Source of the DNA: an uncultured Sulfitobacter sp.
Lineage (GTDB): Bacteria > Pseudomonadota > Alphaproteobacteria > Rhodobacterales > Rhodobacteraceae
Reading direction: 5' to 3'
Assembly (NCBI GenBank): GCA_947501805.1
Contig: CANMXJ010000008.1
Span: 62,001-126,000 of the forward strand
Length of the DNA stretch: 64,000 bases
Part shown: in pieces, positions 53,294 through 63,000 of the stretch
How positions within the stretch are numbered: position 1 is the stretch's first letter
Layout of the letters: each line of letters starts with the position of its first letter
The notes under the pieces: model-generated
Told to the model about the DNA's origin: nothing
What the model saw: only the letters and a program-made list of their open reading frames with translations
Database searches by the model: none
Program-made: the position numbers and the translations under genes

Positions 53294-55006
53294 ATGCCAG
53301 CGAAAAATGTTCTTTTTATCATGTGCGATCAACTGCGCTGGGATTACCTGAGCTGTTATGGTCACCCGCGTCTGCACACGCCCAACATCGACGCGTTGGC
53401 TGAACGTGGCGTGCGCTATGACCGTGCTTATGTGCAATCACCGGTTTGCGGGGCATCGCGCATGTCGACCTATACCGGGCGTTATGTTCATGCGCATGGT
53501 GCCAGCTGGAACTTTGTGCCGATCAAAGCGGGCGAGATGACGATTGGCGATTATCTGCGCCCGATGGGCGTGCGGTCGGTATTGGTGGGCAAGACACATA
53601 TGAAAGCGGATGCCATGGGCATGTCGCGCCTTGGTATTGACCCCACCAGCCAGATTGGCGTGCGTATTTCCGAATGTGGATTTGATCCGTTTGAACGGGA
53701 CGACGGCATTCACCCTTATTCGGGGCACGAACCAAACCCGCCCTATAACGACTATGCCCGCGCACACGGGCTGGATGCGGAAAACCCGTGGGAAGAATAT
53801 GCAAACGCGGCTGAAGACGACGCCGGCGATTTGCTGTCGGGCTGGTTCCTGAAATACGCCGACCGTCCCGCGCGTGTGCCGGACCCGCTGTCGGAAACCC
53901 CCTATATCACCACCCGTGCGATGAATTTCATCGATGATGCGCTTGAGAGTAATCCGGACCAACCCTGGGTCGCGCATGTCAGCTATATCAAGCCGCATTG
54001 GCCCTACATCGTGCCAGAGCCTTACGCCAGCATGTATGGTCCAGACGATGTTCCGCCTGCCAACCGCTCTGACGCAGAGCGTGAGAATGCGCATCCGATC
54101 TTTGAAGAATTCATGAACCGCCGCGTCAGTAAAAACTTCTGCCGCGACGAGGTGCGGGCCAAGGTCATTCCTGCCTACATGGGGCTGATCAAACAGATCG
54201 ACGACCAGATGGGCCGCCTGTTCAAACATCTTGGGGACCGCGGAATTGCTGATGAGACGATGATCGTTTTCACCTCCGATCACGGCGATTATCTGGGCGA
54301 TCACTGGCTTGGCGAAAAAGATTTGTTCCACGAAGAAGCACTGCGCGTGCCGCTGATCATTTATGATCCATCGTCAGAGGCGGACGCGACCCGTGGCACG
54401 CTCAACACCGATCTGGTGGAAGCGATTGATCTGGCCCCGACTTTCCTTGAAATGTACGGTGGCGCGCCCGTGCCACATGTGATGGACGGCCATTCGCTGA
54501 TGGGGACGCTGAGCGGCACCCGCAAGGTTGATCCGCGCAAATATGTGATTGCGGAATATGATTATTCCTTTCTGGAGGTGCGGGCCGCGCTGGATATGCC
54601 GTCACGTGAATGCTGGCTGCGAATGATCTTTGATGGGCGCTTCAAGTACATCCACGGTGAAAGATTCCGACCCATGCTGTTTGACCTTGAAGCCGACCCA
54701 AAAGAACTGACCGATCTGGGTGATAATCCGGCCTATGCAGACGTGCGGGCCGAATTGCACGAGGCGTTGTTTGAATGGGCCCGCAAGCCACGCCAGCGCA
54801 GCACCGTCCCGGACGGCGCAATAGAAGGCACCGAGATCCAAGATCGTATTGGCGAGAATGGCATCCTGATCGGCTATTGGGACGAGGCCGAGCTTGAGGA
54901 CGCCATCAAAAACAAATGGGGCAAGCGCCTGGCCAATGCCAATCCGCTACTGGCACCGACGTTGAACAAGCTGTTGCGCCGTGAGCAACCGGAGGAAAAA
55001 ACATGA
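53294..55006 (+). CDS. Type I sulfatase, CxASR form (tandem paralogue)
   Basis: 570 residues. The architecture is the same as the preceding sulfatase, with long near-identical stretches such as KPHWPYIVPEPYASMYGPDD, but the formylglycine site reads CGASR (C52), an allowed C-x-A-x-R variant. The C-terminus is about 30 residues longer. It begins 28 bases after its paralogue and overlaps the cupin gene by 4 bases. Duplication and divergence suggest two related ester substrates or two positions on one substrate. Confidence 0.86.
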   Translation: MPAKNVLFIMCDQLRWDYLSCYGHPRLHTPNIDALAERGVRYDRAYVQSPVCGASRMSTYTGRYVHAHGASWNFVPIKAGEMTIGDYLRPMGVRSVLVGKTHMKADAMGMSRLGIDPTSQIGVRISECGFDPFERDDGIHPYSGHEPNPPYNDYARAHGLDAENPWEEYANAAEDDAGDLLSGWFLKYADRPARVPDPLSETPYITTRAMNFIDDALESNPDQPWVAHVSYIKPHWPYIVPEPYASMYGPDDVPPANRSDAERENAHPIFEEFMNRRVSKNFCRDEVRAKVIPAYMGLIKQIDDQMGRLFKHLGDRGIADETMIVFTSDHGDYLGDHWLGEKDLFHEEALRVPLIIYDPSSEADATRGTLNTDLVEAIDLAPTFLEMYGGAPVPHVMDGHSLMGTLSGTRKVDPRKYVIAEYDYSFLEVRAALDMPSRECWLRMIFDGRFKYIHGERFRPMLFDLEADPKELTDLGDNPAYADVRAELHEALFEWARKPRQRSTVPDGAIEGTEIQDRIGENGILIGYWDEAELEDAIKNKWGKRLANANPLLAPTLNKLLRREQPEEKT

Positions 55007-55467
55007 GTTTACAGGCAGGTATCCAGCGCAAAGGCGAAGGCATTGACGGCGTGCATTGGAACATCATGGGGCAGGTTTATACACCCAAATCCGTGACCGA
55101 AGAGTGCTTCAGCTGGCATGCTCTTTTGCCGGCCGAAACCTTTGTACCACCGCACATCCACCCGACACAGGATGAATATATCCATGTTCTTTCGGGCGAG
55201 TTGGACCTTGTTCTGGACGGAAAGCCGGTACATGCAAATACTGGCGATCTGGTTTGTATGCCACGTGGCATACCGCACGGCATTTTCAACAATACCGGTC
55301 ACGACGTGACGTGTATGTTTTGGGTGACGCCCACAGGCAAGCTGGTTAACCTGTTCCGCAAGCTTCACAATATGTCTCTGCCGTCCGAAGTTGTGGCAGC
55401 GTCGCCCGCTTTCGAAGTCAACTTTCTGCCGCCGCAACGCGCGGCCGATATCATGGGTCTGAAATAG
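55003..55467 (+). CDS. Cupin-domain protein
   Basis: 154 residues, single cupin with metal ligands in PPHIHPTQDEYIHVLSGEL (key part HIHPTQDEY) and the last histidine in GIPHGIFN. It may be a small dioxygenase/isomerase or a ligand sensor. The ATGA overlap with the second sulfatase ties it to that operon. Confidence 0.78.
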   Translation: MSLQAGIQRKGEGIDGVHWNIMGQVYTPKSVTEECFSWHALLPAETFVPPHIHPTQDEYIHVLSGELDLVLDGKPVHANTGDLVCMPRGIPHGIFNNTGHDVTCMFWVTPTGKLVNLFRKLHNMSLPSEVVAASPAFEVNFLPPQRAADIMGLK

Positions 55468-55499
55468 ATCCACAACTAGAGTTCTAGGGAGGAACCAAC

Positions 55500-56543
55500 A
55501 TGAAACTGAAATACACCGCCGGTGCTGCTGCGCTTGCGCTGACAACGGTCTTTGCCGCACCTGCCCAAGCGGCAGAGCGCGTAATCTTTAACTGCTTTTT
55601 TCCAGCGAAACACTACGTTTGCACAGTGATGCTGCCGGAACTGAAGAACCGGATCGAGACAGTGACCGAAGGTCGGGTCAAGGTGAACACGCCACCAAAA
55701 TCCCTGTCCGCTCCGCCCGACCAGTATGACGGCGTAGTCGGCGGCGTGATGGATGGTGCGTTGCAGTTTAACGCGTTCATCGCCAATCAGGTGCCCGGCA
55801 TCCAGTTTTCGATGATGCCCTTTATCAGTGGCACACGTGCCGAAGTTGCAGGTCCGGCCCTGTGGGACACGTATCAAAAGTTCTTTGCCGACAAGAATGA
55901 GTATGGCGATGCGCACTTGCTGTCGGTCTATGCCTCCAGCGGCAATGAAATTTACTCGATGAACGACACGCCAATCGAGACCATCGAGGATATTGGTGGT
56001 CGCAAAATGTGGGGTCTGCCCGGTGTGGTGGCCAACACGCTAAAGGCCACGGGCAGTTCGGTTGTGGCAGGGCCTGCGGTCCAGATGCTCGAGATTATCT
56101 CGAAAGGCGTTGTAGATGGCTATGCCGGTGTGCCTTGGGGCTCCGTTGCCGCGTTCAAGATCGGCGACTACACCAAATCTGCAACAGAGCTTGAAAACAA
56201 GTTGTTCCAGCCAACCTTTTCGTTCCTGATTTCGAAATCCAAGTGGGAGAAATTCTCGGCTGAGGATCAAGCGGCGATCATGGAAGTGATGGGGGCTGAT
56301 TTTGCTAAATTTGCCGGTGCTGTCCAAGACAGTGCAAACGACAAGGCGCGCGTCGCCATGATCGAATCCGGTGTTGAAATTGTCAAAGGCTCTGCGGAAC
56401 TGGAGGCGGATCTGCGCAAACTGGGTCAACCAATCACCGACGGCTGGATCGCGAAAGCAAATGAAATGGGCGTGGACGGTCAGGCCGTAATTGACTTCTA
56501 CCTCGCACGCATCGCTGATGGTGCTGCGGCAATGTCCAACTAA
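55500..56543 (+). CDS. TRAP transporter substrate-binding protein (DctP family)
   Basis: 347 residues with a clear signal peptide ending APAQAAE and a strong GGGAGGA ribosome site. It has the DctP fold with the GGRKMWGLPGVVA ligand region and PWGSVAAFK. It captures an organic anion in the periplasm for the QM membrane subunits encoded next. Being inside the sulfatase operon, its ligand is probably a sulfated or desulfated organic acid. Confidence 0.88.
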   Translation: MKLKYTAGAAALALTTVFAAPAQAAERVIFNCFFPAKHYVCTVMLPELKNRIETVTEGRVKVNTPPKSLSAPPDQYDGVVGGVMDGALQFNAFIANQVPGIQFSMMPFISGTRAEVAGPALWDTYQKFFADKNEYGDAHLLSVYASSGNEIYSMNDTPIETIEDIGGRKMWGLPGVVANTLKATGSSVVAGPAVQMLEIISKGVVDGYAGVPWGSVAAFKIGDYTKSATELENKLFQPTFSFLISKSKWEKFSAEDQAAIMEVMGADFAKFAGAVQDSANDKARVAMIESGVEIVKGSAELEADLRKLGQPITDGWIAKANEMGVDGQAVIDFYLARIADGAAAMSN

Positions 56544-56561
56544 ACAGATAGGTAGCGCCCG

Positions 56562-57080
56562 ATGGAACGAATATTCAAAAGCATCGAGCGGGTTCTGGCA
56601 GTTCTTGCTGGTATCGCGCTCTTTATCATGATGATTTTGACATTTGTGGATGTCGTCGGGCGCTACGGTTTCAACAAGTCCATTTTCGGCACATCCGAGA
56701 TGATCGAGGTGTTGATGGTGGTGGTTATTTTTGCGGGCGTCGCTTTCGTCACGGCCAGCGACAAGCACATCAAGGTTGATATTTTCGCGCCCGTGATCGA
56801 GCGGTATGCGCCCAACTTGCAACGCTGGATTGTTCATATCTTCTCATTGGTGATCTATGCTGGCCTGACCTACGAACTTGGCCGCCATATGCTTGAAAGT
56901 CTGCACAGTGGCAAACGCACCGCTGTGCTGGATTTTCCTCAATGGGTCATGCCCGGTGCTGCTGTTCTGTTTTCGTTGACCGGTGTGTTGTTGTTTGGTG
57001 CCGCAATCCTTGCGACCAGAGGTCGGCTTGAAAGGCTTGACCATACGGCGCTTGATGACAATCACGGACCGGAGTTGTAA
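56562..57080 (+). CDS. TRAP transporter small membrane subunit (DctQ family)
   Basis: 172 residues with four transmembrane helices (about 12-35, 45-68, 85-108, 130-150) and the DVVGRYGFNKSIFGTSEM motif of DctQ (key part DVVGRYGFN). Confidence 0.86.
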   Translation: MERIFKSIERVLAVLAGIALFIMMILTFVDVVGRYGFNKSIFGTSEMIEVLMVVVIFAGVAFVTASDKHIKVDIFAPVIERYAPNLQRWIVHIFSLVIYAGLTYELGRHMLESLHSGKRTAVLDFPQWVMPGAAVLFSLTGVLLFGAAILATRGRLERLDHTALDDNHGPEL

Positions 57081-57083
57081 TTC

Positions 57084-58385
57084 ATGGAACTTGCCCTTTA
57101 CGGCTTCGCGGTCCTGCTTTTCCTCAGTTTTTGCGGCTTTCCCCTTGGCTTTACCACGCTGCTCGTTGGTTTCGTAGGCTTTGCCTATACCCGCGAATGG
57201 AACTGGGAAGGGGCCATGACCATGGTTGGCCAGCAGGTCATGGAGACGGGTGCCAACTATGGCCTGTCGGTGATCCCGCTGTTCATCTTGATGGGTAGTT
57301 TTATCCACCGTTCCAACATTTCCGAAGATCTGTTCCGTGCTGCGTATGCCTTTATCGGGTACCGTAAGGGCGGTTTGGCCCAAGCAACCGTGTTGGCAAG
57401 TGCCGGCTTCTCGGCTGTGTCCGGATCATCGTTGGCGACCGCTGCGACCATGACCAAAGTGGCGATGCCGCATATGCGTAAATACGGCTATGCGGACAGC
57501 CTGTCGTCAGGCGTGGTCGCCGCAGGTGGCACGCTTGGTATCATGATCCCGCCATCGGTGCCTTTGATCATCTATGGCTTGGTCGCCGAAGAGGACATCG
57601 GCAAACTGTTCATCGCAGGTACCATTCCGGGCATATTGCTAGTGTTTCTCTTTCTTGGCGCAGTGCGCTTTTCAGTCTGGCGCAATCCCTCGCTGGGCCG
57701 TGCCGGAGACAAGCTTCCCCGTTCAGAGCGGTTCGCCGCCTACGCAAAGGTCTGGCCGGTGATCGTTCTGTTCCTGCTTGTGCTGGGCGGTATCTATATC
57801 GGTGCGTTCACCCCAACCGAAGCTTCCGGCATCGGGGCGTTTGGTGCAGCTGCTTTCGCGTTTTTCAAAGGCCATGTGCGTAGTTGGGCCGCGCTGCTCG
57901 ACATTCTGATCGACAGTACCAAGACTTCGGCCATTCTGTTTTCGGTGATTTTTGGCGCGCTGGTGTTTTCCAACTTTATCAACCTGTCCGGCCTTCCTTA
58001 TGATCTGTTGGACATGATGGATGCGATGAATATGGGGCCGTTTGGCGTGATCATTTTTGTCTGTGTCATCTGCATTATTCTCGGCATGATATTTGAGGCG
58101 GTGGGGCTTCTCTTGTTGATCGTGCCGGTGTTTCTACCCACGCTGCAACTCATGGGCGTTGATATGATCTGGTTCGGGATCATTATGGTTGTTGTGGTGG
58201 AGATGGGCTTGATTACGCCGCCTATCGGGATGAACGTCTTTACGGTGCGGGCTGTTATGCCCGACATCAAACTGGGCCACATCTTTAAGGGCGTTGTTCC
58301 CTTTGTTTTTGCCGATGTGATCGCGCTTGTGCTGATCCTCCTTTTCCCGGTGATCGCAATCGGTCTTGTTGAATTACTGCGTTAG
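57084..58385 (+). CDS. TRAP transporter large membrane subunit (DctM family)
   Basis: 433 residues with about twelve hydrophobic segments. DctM landmarks are LSVIPLFILMGSF, SAVSGSSLATAATM, GVVAAGGTLGIMIPPSVPLIIYG (key part GGTLGIMIPPS) and LITPPIGMNVF. It forms the Na+-dependent transporter with the two preceding gene products. Confidence 0.9.
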   Translation: MELALYGFAVLLFLSFCGFPLGFTTLLVGFVGFAYTREWNWEGAMTMVGQQVMETGANYGLSVIPLFILMGSFIHRSNISEDLFRAAYAFIGYRKGGLAQATVLASAGFSAVSGSSLATAATMTKVAMPHMRKYGYADSLSSGVVAAGGTLGIMIPPSVPLIIYGLVAEEDIGKLFIAGTIPGILLVFLFLGAVRFSVWRNPSLGRAGDKLPRSERFAAYAKVWPVIVLFLLVLGGIYIGAFTPTEASGIGAFGAAAFAFFKGHVRSWAALLDILIDSTKTSAILFSVIFGALVFSNFINLSGLPYDLLDMMDAMNMGPFGVIIFVCVICIILGMIFEAVGLLLLIVPVFLPTLQLMGVDMIWFGIIMVVVVEMGLITPPIGMNVFTVRAVMPDIKLGHIFKGVVPFVFADVIALVLILLFPVIAIGLVELLR

Positions 58386-58393
58386 GAGATAGC

Positions 58394-59221
58394 ATGTTGG
58401 AGCCAAACCAGGATTGGGACGACGCCTTTGCAAATATGGCGCATATCCCCGGATCTGAAAAACTGCCGCAGTTCTGGACAGACAGAGCAGCCGCATACCG
58501 CGCAAGCGGTGTGAAGGTTGACCAAGACATTGCCTATGGCGAGCATCCGCGCGAGAAATTCGATTTAGTCTGGCCCGAGGGAACGCCCGAAGGATTGGTG
58601 GTCTTTATCCATGGTGGTTTTTGGATGCGGTTGGACAAATCCTATTGGACTGATTTTGCGGAAGGTGCCCGTGCGCATGGATGGGCGGTATGTCTGCCAA
58701 GTTACACATTGGCCCCCGATGCCCGCATCAGCCATATGACAAGTCAGATCGGGCGTGCGATTGAGGCTGCATCAAAACACGTTTCCGGTCCGATCCGGAT
58801 CACGGGCCACTCGGCCGGCGGGCATCTTGCAACACGTATGATGTGTGATGACACGCCCCTGACGTCGGCAACGCTGGAGCGGATCGAGGCGGTTCAATCC
58901 ATCAGCGGCCTGCATGATCTGCGCCCACTGATGCAGACCAAGATGAATGAGACGCTGCATCTGGGCGAAGCTGAAGCGGTACTGGAAAGTGCTGTGTTGC
59001 ACCGACCTGTTCGTGCGATCCCGTATTGTGCCTGGGTGGGCGGCGGCGAGCGCCCCGAGTTTATTCGACAGTCGGAACTCATGGCCCAAATGTGGAGCGG
59101 ACTTGATACGCGGTCGCAATGCGTGGTCGACGGCCAGCATGACCACTTTACGGTTTTAGAAGGACTTCGCAGTCCCGATGGTGGCATCACCTTGAATCTG
59201 GTAGGCCAGAGCGGGCAATAA
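58394..59221 (+). CDS. Alpha/beta hydrolase (kynurenine formamidase/esterase-like)
   Basis: 275 residues. Oxyanion-hole motif HGGFWMRLDKSYW and nucleophile elbow GHSAGGH are present; DGQHDHF holds the likely catalytic Asp/His. The HGGFW plus GHSAGGH combination is typical of the HSL/arylformamidase-like group. Encoded 8 bases after dctM, so it probably hydrolyses an ester or amide bond of the imported compound. Confidence 0.8.
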   Translation: MLEPNQDWDDAFANMAHIPGSEKLPQFWTDRAAAYRASGVKVDQDIAYGEHPREKFDLVWPEGTPEGLVVFIHGGFWMRLDKSYWTDFAEGARAHGWAVCLPSYTLAPDARISHMTSQIGRAIEAASKHVSGPIRITGHSAGGHLATRMMCDDTPLTSATLERIEAVQSISGLHDLRPLMQTKMNETLHLGEAEAVLESAVLHRPVRAIPYCAWVGGGERPEFIRQSELMAQMWSGLDTRSQCVVDGQHDHFTVLEGLRSPDGGITLNLVGQSGQ

Positions 59222-59347
59222 GCGTGCCAAGCCGTTTGCGTCCGTGTTGCAAAACGGCCCTTCTTGGTATTGAAAGCCGTAACCTTTAACCAGACGCCCG
59301 AGAGAGACAGTGTTTTGACAAATCGAGAAACTCAAACCGATTGGAAC

Positions 59348-60817
59348 ATGAATGTTGAAACGGTTGCGGGGTCTTTTCTGGCCGCGCTTCAACATGCGCC
59401 TGATGCGATCTATTGCAAGAGCGACGCAGGCACTCTGACGTATGCCCAAGCTGCCGGAGCGATCCAAACCCTTGCACAAGAGTTGCGCGCAGAGGTGCAA
59501 GGCAAACCTGTTGCTTTGATCCTGCCAAACTCCAAGGCGTTTCTGATCGGATATTTCGCAACGCTATTCGCGGGCGGTACGCCTGCATTGATCAATCACG
59601 GCCACCCCGAAGCAACCTTGACCAAATTACTCGGCGATTTGAACGCGGCAGTCACGCTTTCGGATCGCGATCACGTTGGCAACACAACCCGCATTCTGAA
59701 CGATGAGTTGGTGGACGAGCTGGTAAAACCTGTCGATAGATCCGCGCTGGTCGATCCTACGACGGCGAGCGACATTGCCGCCATTCTCTATTCCGGCGGT
59801 ACAACCGGATTGCCCAAACAGGTGCCCCATTCCAACGCGGCCATTGTCGCCACGATGGAACGCGGCGATTGGGGGTGGCGTACGCGGGAAGGCGAGATAT
59901 GGCTGCCTGTCGCGCCCTTCACCCACATTTACGGGTTCTTGATGGGGCTGACCAATCCGATCATTCGGGCCGGCGCTGTTGTCATTCCGGAGCGTTTCCA
60001 GCCGGATTTGATTGTCGACATGTTGGTGAACGAGGGGGTCTCCATTTTTGGCGGCGGTCCGCCCGCGATCTATCAGGCTGTTATGGCGTCTTCCAAGTTT
60101 GCGGACGCCAGGTTTGCGCAGTTGCGGATTTGTCCGGGCGGTGGTGCGCCCTTTCCGCTTGACGTGCACCGGCGCTGGCAAGAGGCAACGGGCCTAAAGA
60201 TTTATGAAGGCTACGGGATGACCGAAATCGCCCCGATTTCGATCAATACCGAGGCGCATGGGGTCAAACCGGGTTCGGCGGGCAAGGCAGTTCCCGACAC
60301 GGTGATCGAGATTGTCGATCTGGAAACCGGCGATACGGTCCTGGCTGAGGGCGAGGCAGGTGAAATTCGCGTCAAAGGCCCGCATATGATGACCGGCTAT
60401 ACCGGCAATGCGGAGGAAACCAGTATCGCAATCAGACACGGCTACGTCTATACTGGAGATATTGGCACGCTGGATGATGAGGGTTTTCTGACCATCACAG
60501 ACCGGAAAAAGAACGTGATCTTTGTGAACGGTTTCAACGTTTTCCCCCGCGAGGTAGAGGAACTTCTGCTGACCCATCCGGCCGTATCCGGTTCCTGTGT
60601 TGTTGGACGCGTCGATGGCCGCAAAGGCGAAGTGCCGGTTGCCTTTGTGACGGTAAGGTCAGATGTGCACGCTGATGATATAGCCACTTTCTGTCGCGAC
60701 AACCTGATTGCATACAAACTACCGGCAGAGGTGATTGTTTTGCCTGAGATGCCGCTGACACCGGCAGGCAAAGTGGACCGTATTGCGTTGCAAAAGACTT
60801 TGTCCGCAGACTCCTGA
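59348..60817 (+). CDS. AMP-forming acyl-CoA synthetase/ligase
   Basis: 489 residues from the first ATG (59348); TTG starts further upstream (59315 with GAGAGA in front, 59264) are open. ANL-superfamily motifs: YSGGTTGLPKQ (P-loop), EGYGMTEIAP, YVYTGDIG and the hinge TDRKKNVIFVNGFNVFPREVEE (key part DRKKNVIFVNGFN), with the C-terminal lysine in TPAGKVDR. It activates a carboxylic acid to its CoA thioester via an adenylate. The acid is presumably a product of the upstream hydrolases. Confidence 0.84.
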   Translation: MNVETVAGSFLAALQHAPDAIYCKSDAGTLTYAQAAGAIQTLAQELRAEVQGKPVALILPNSKAFLIGYFATLFAGGTPALINHGHPEATLTKLLGDLNAAVTLSDRDHVGNTTRILNDELVDELVKPVDRSALVDPTTASDIAAILYSGGTTGLPKQVPHSNAAIVATMERGDWGWRTREGEIWLPVAPFTHIYGFLMGLTNPIIRAGAVVIPERFQPDLIVDMLVNEGVSIFGGGPPAIYQAVMASSKFADARFAQLRICPGGGAPFPLDVHRRWQEATGLKIYEGYGMTEIAPISINTEAHGVKPGSAGKAVPDTVIEIVDLETGDTVLAEGEAGEIRVKGPHMMTGYTGNAEETSIAIRHGYVYTGDIGTLDDEGFLTITDRKKNVIFVNGFNVFPREVEELLLTHPAVSGSCVVGRVDGRKGEVPVAFVTVRSDVHADDIATFCRDNLIAYKLPAEVIVLPEMPLTPAGKVDRIALQKTLSADS

Positions 60818-60860
60818 GCGCGTTGACGTACCGATATCCAACTGAATTGAGAAACAAGAC

Positions 60861-61841
60861 GTGCAAACGAAGATAGAAAAGATCAAATCCCGTATGGTGT
60901 TGCCCGCGATTGCGGCACCTATGTTCCTTGTTTCGAATCCGGAAACGGTAATCGCAGCATGCAAAGCGGGCGTTATGGGATCGTTTCCCGCACCGAATGC
61001 GCGCACCAGTGACGATCTGCGCCAGTGGTTTGAGCGGATCACAAACAGCCTCGGGGCAGACGATGCGCCTTGGGCTCTCAATATGATTACGCATAACAGT
61101 TATGGCCGTTTTGACGCCGAGATTGCCTTGGTCGAGGAATTCCAGCCTGACTTGGTGATCACCGCATTGGGAGGGCCACACCGCGTAACCGAACAGGTGC
61201 ACGGGTATGGCGGTCTGGTTTTTGCTGATGTGACCTCGCCGAAATTCGCCCGCAAAGCGCTGGACAAGGGTGCGGACGGGCTGGTTCTGGTTTGTGCAGG
61301 TGCGGGCGGGCATACCGGCGAATATGCGATGTTGCCGTTTATCGACGAAGTGCGCGGCTTTTTTGACGGTCCGTTGATTGTCGGCGGTGGTATTGGTTCC
61401 GGTCGCGCCATTCGTGCGGTTGAAAATCTGGGTGCCGATTTCGCATATTTGGGTACGCGGTTTCTGGCGACGCAGGAAACGATGATCCCGCAAGCCTACC
61501 GCGAGATGGTCTGGCAGAGCAGTATGGAAGACCTCGTTGCATCGCGTGCGATCACAGGCGCTTTGGGCAACTGGATGAGAGCCAGCATCGAGGCGGCGGG
61601 CATTCCGCTTGAAGAAATGCAAGGCGCGGCGAAACTCGATTTCTCGGGTGACATGCATGCAGGATCAAAAGCCTGGAAACACGTCTGGAGTGCCGGGCAG
61701 GGCGTCGGCGGTATCAGGAAGCCGGAAACTGTGGCAGAAGTTGTCGCGAAGCTGACAGAAGAGTACAAACAGGCGGTCAACGACCAAAGCCAAGGCAGCA
61801 GATATCTGCGTCTAGCACCAACCACCAAAGTCGGAGTGTAA
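60861..61841 (+). CDS. Nitronate monooxygenase-like FMN enzyme
   Basis: 326 residues with a GTG start at 60861. The TIM-barrel FMN enzyme has PAIAAPMFLVSNPE at the start, CAGAGGHTGE and VGGGIGSGRAIRA for flavin phosphate binding. Family members oxidise nitronates or act as enoyl reductase-like flavoproteins. Its role in this operon is unknown; nitro-compound oxidation should not be assumed. Confidence 0.78.
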   Translation: MQTKIEKIKSRMVLPAIAAPMFLVSNPETVIAACKAGVMGSFPAPNARTSDDLRQWFERITNSLGADDAPWALNMITHNSYGRFDAEIALVEEFQPDLVITALGGPHRVTEQVHGYGGLVFADVTSPKFARKALDKGADGLVLVCAGAGGHTGEYAMLPFIDEVRGFFDGPLIVGGGIGSGRAIRAVENLGADFAYLGTRFLATQETMIPQAYREMVWQSSMEDLVASRAITGALGNWMRASIEAAGIPLEEMQGAAKLDFSGDMHAGSKAWKHVWSAGQGVGGIRKPETVAEVVAKLTEEYKQAVNDQSQGSRYLRLAPTTKVGV

Positions 61842-61845
61842 GATC

Positions 61846-63000
61846 ATGAGCATCAGTGTTGAAGAAACCGGGATTATCAAATCTGTCTTGCAGCATTGCG
61901 AAGACAACACCACGGACATGCAGCCCGAACTTATGCGCAATCCGGTGACGACTTACACCGACCCCGAGGTTCTGGCCCGCGAAGTTGAAACCCTGTTCCG
62001 CAAGTTCCCCGTCATCATGGGGCATGCGCAAAACCTTCCCGAGGCGGGGTCGTATTTCACCAACGATGATTTTGGTGTGCCTATTCTGGTGACACGCAAC
62101 AATGATGGTGTGGTCAAAGCTTTCATGAATGTCTGCCGTCACCGTGGTGCCCGCTTGACAGAGAGCGAATGCGGAAAATCGAAGACTTTCGCATGCCCCT
62201 ATCACAAATGGACATATGATCTGAACGGCAATCTGCGCGGTTTACCGCATGCTTCCGGATTTGGCGACATCAACAAAAGCGAACTTGGTCTGGTTGAGCT
62301 GCCCGCGTTCGAGCGGTTCGGTCTGATCTGGGTGCGTCCTTCAGCGGGTGATGAACCACTTGATCTGGACACATGGATCGCGCCAATGGCAGAGCAACTT
62401 AAGTCACTGGGGCTGGAAAACCATGTGGTTTTTCGTGAATGGACGCTGGATCGCAAGATGAACTGGCATCTCGCGCTTGAGGGCTTTCAGGAATCCTATC
62501 ACTTCTGTGGTGCGCATGAACATACCGCGTGTTCGGCATACCTCGACAATCAAAGTGTGTGGACGGATCAATACCCGCATGTACGCCATTCCGTTCCGTT
62601 GCCGACAGTTGTGTCCTTGAAAGACAAAGCCCCCGAGGAATGGGAACATCGGCCCTATTTCATGACACAGAACTACATCTTTCCTTGCAACTACGTGCAG
62701 GTGATGACGGACCATGTCTATATTCACACAATTATTCCGACGGGTGTGGATACGTGCATTTTCAAATGCATGATGTTGATTGCCGAGGAACCCAAGACTG
62801 AAAAAGCTCGAGGCTATTGGGAAAAGAACTACGACGTCATCCGCACAGTGTTCAACGAAGACTTTGAAATTGGCGAGAACATCCAGAAGGGTTTGAACAC
62901 AGGTGCCAATACAGAATTCCTGTTTGGCCGGTACGAGATTGGCCTGCATCTGGGCACAAAGGCGATCCATGACGCGCTTGAAGGTCGTTTGACAGCCTAA
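61846..63000 (+). CDS. Rieske non-haem iron oxygenase, alpha subunit
   Basis: 384 residues with an intact Rieske centre (C97-x-H99 ... C117-x2-H120) and a catalytic domain with EGFQESYHFCGAH giving the H-x4-H iron ligands. Unlike the split system elsewhere in the window, both domains are in one chain. It resembles ring-hydroxylating/quaternary-amine oxygenases; no reductase or beta subunit is adjacent. It starts 4 bases after the preceding gene, and its stop overlaps the convergent GntR stop. Confidence 0.85.
   Translation: MSISVEETGIIKSVLQHCEDNTTDMQPELMRNPVTTYTDPEVLAREVETLFRKFPVIMGHAQNLPEAGSYFTNDDFGVPILVTRNNDGVVKAFMNVCRHRGARLTESECGKSKTFACPYHKWTYDLNGNLRGLPHASGFGDINKSELGLVELPAFERFGLIWVRPSAGDEPLDLDTWIAPMAEQLKSLGLENHVVFREWTLDRKMNWHLALEGFQESYHFCGAHEHTACSAYLDNQSVWTDQYPHVRHSVPLPTVVSLKDKAPEEWEHRPYFMTQNYIFPCNYVQVMTDHVYIHTIIPTGVDTCIFKCMMLIAEEPKTEKARGYWEKNYDVIRTVFNEDFEIGENIQKGLNTGANTEFLFGRYEIGLHLGTKAIHDALEGRLTA

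Noticed and set aside
55473..55485. CTAGAGTTCTAG palindrome before the TRAP binding-protein gene
   Set aside because: It lies inside a 32-base gap within an operon and overlaps the ribosome site area; likely chance.
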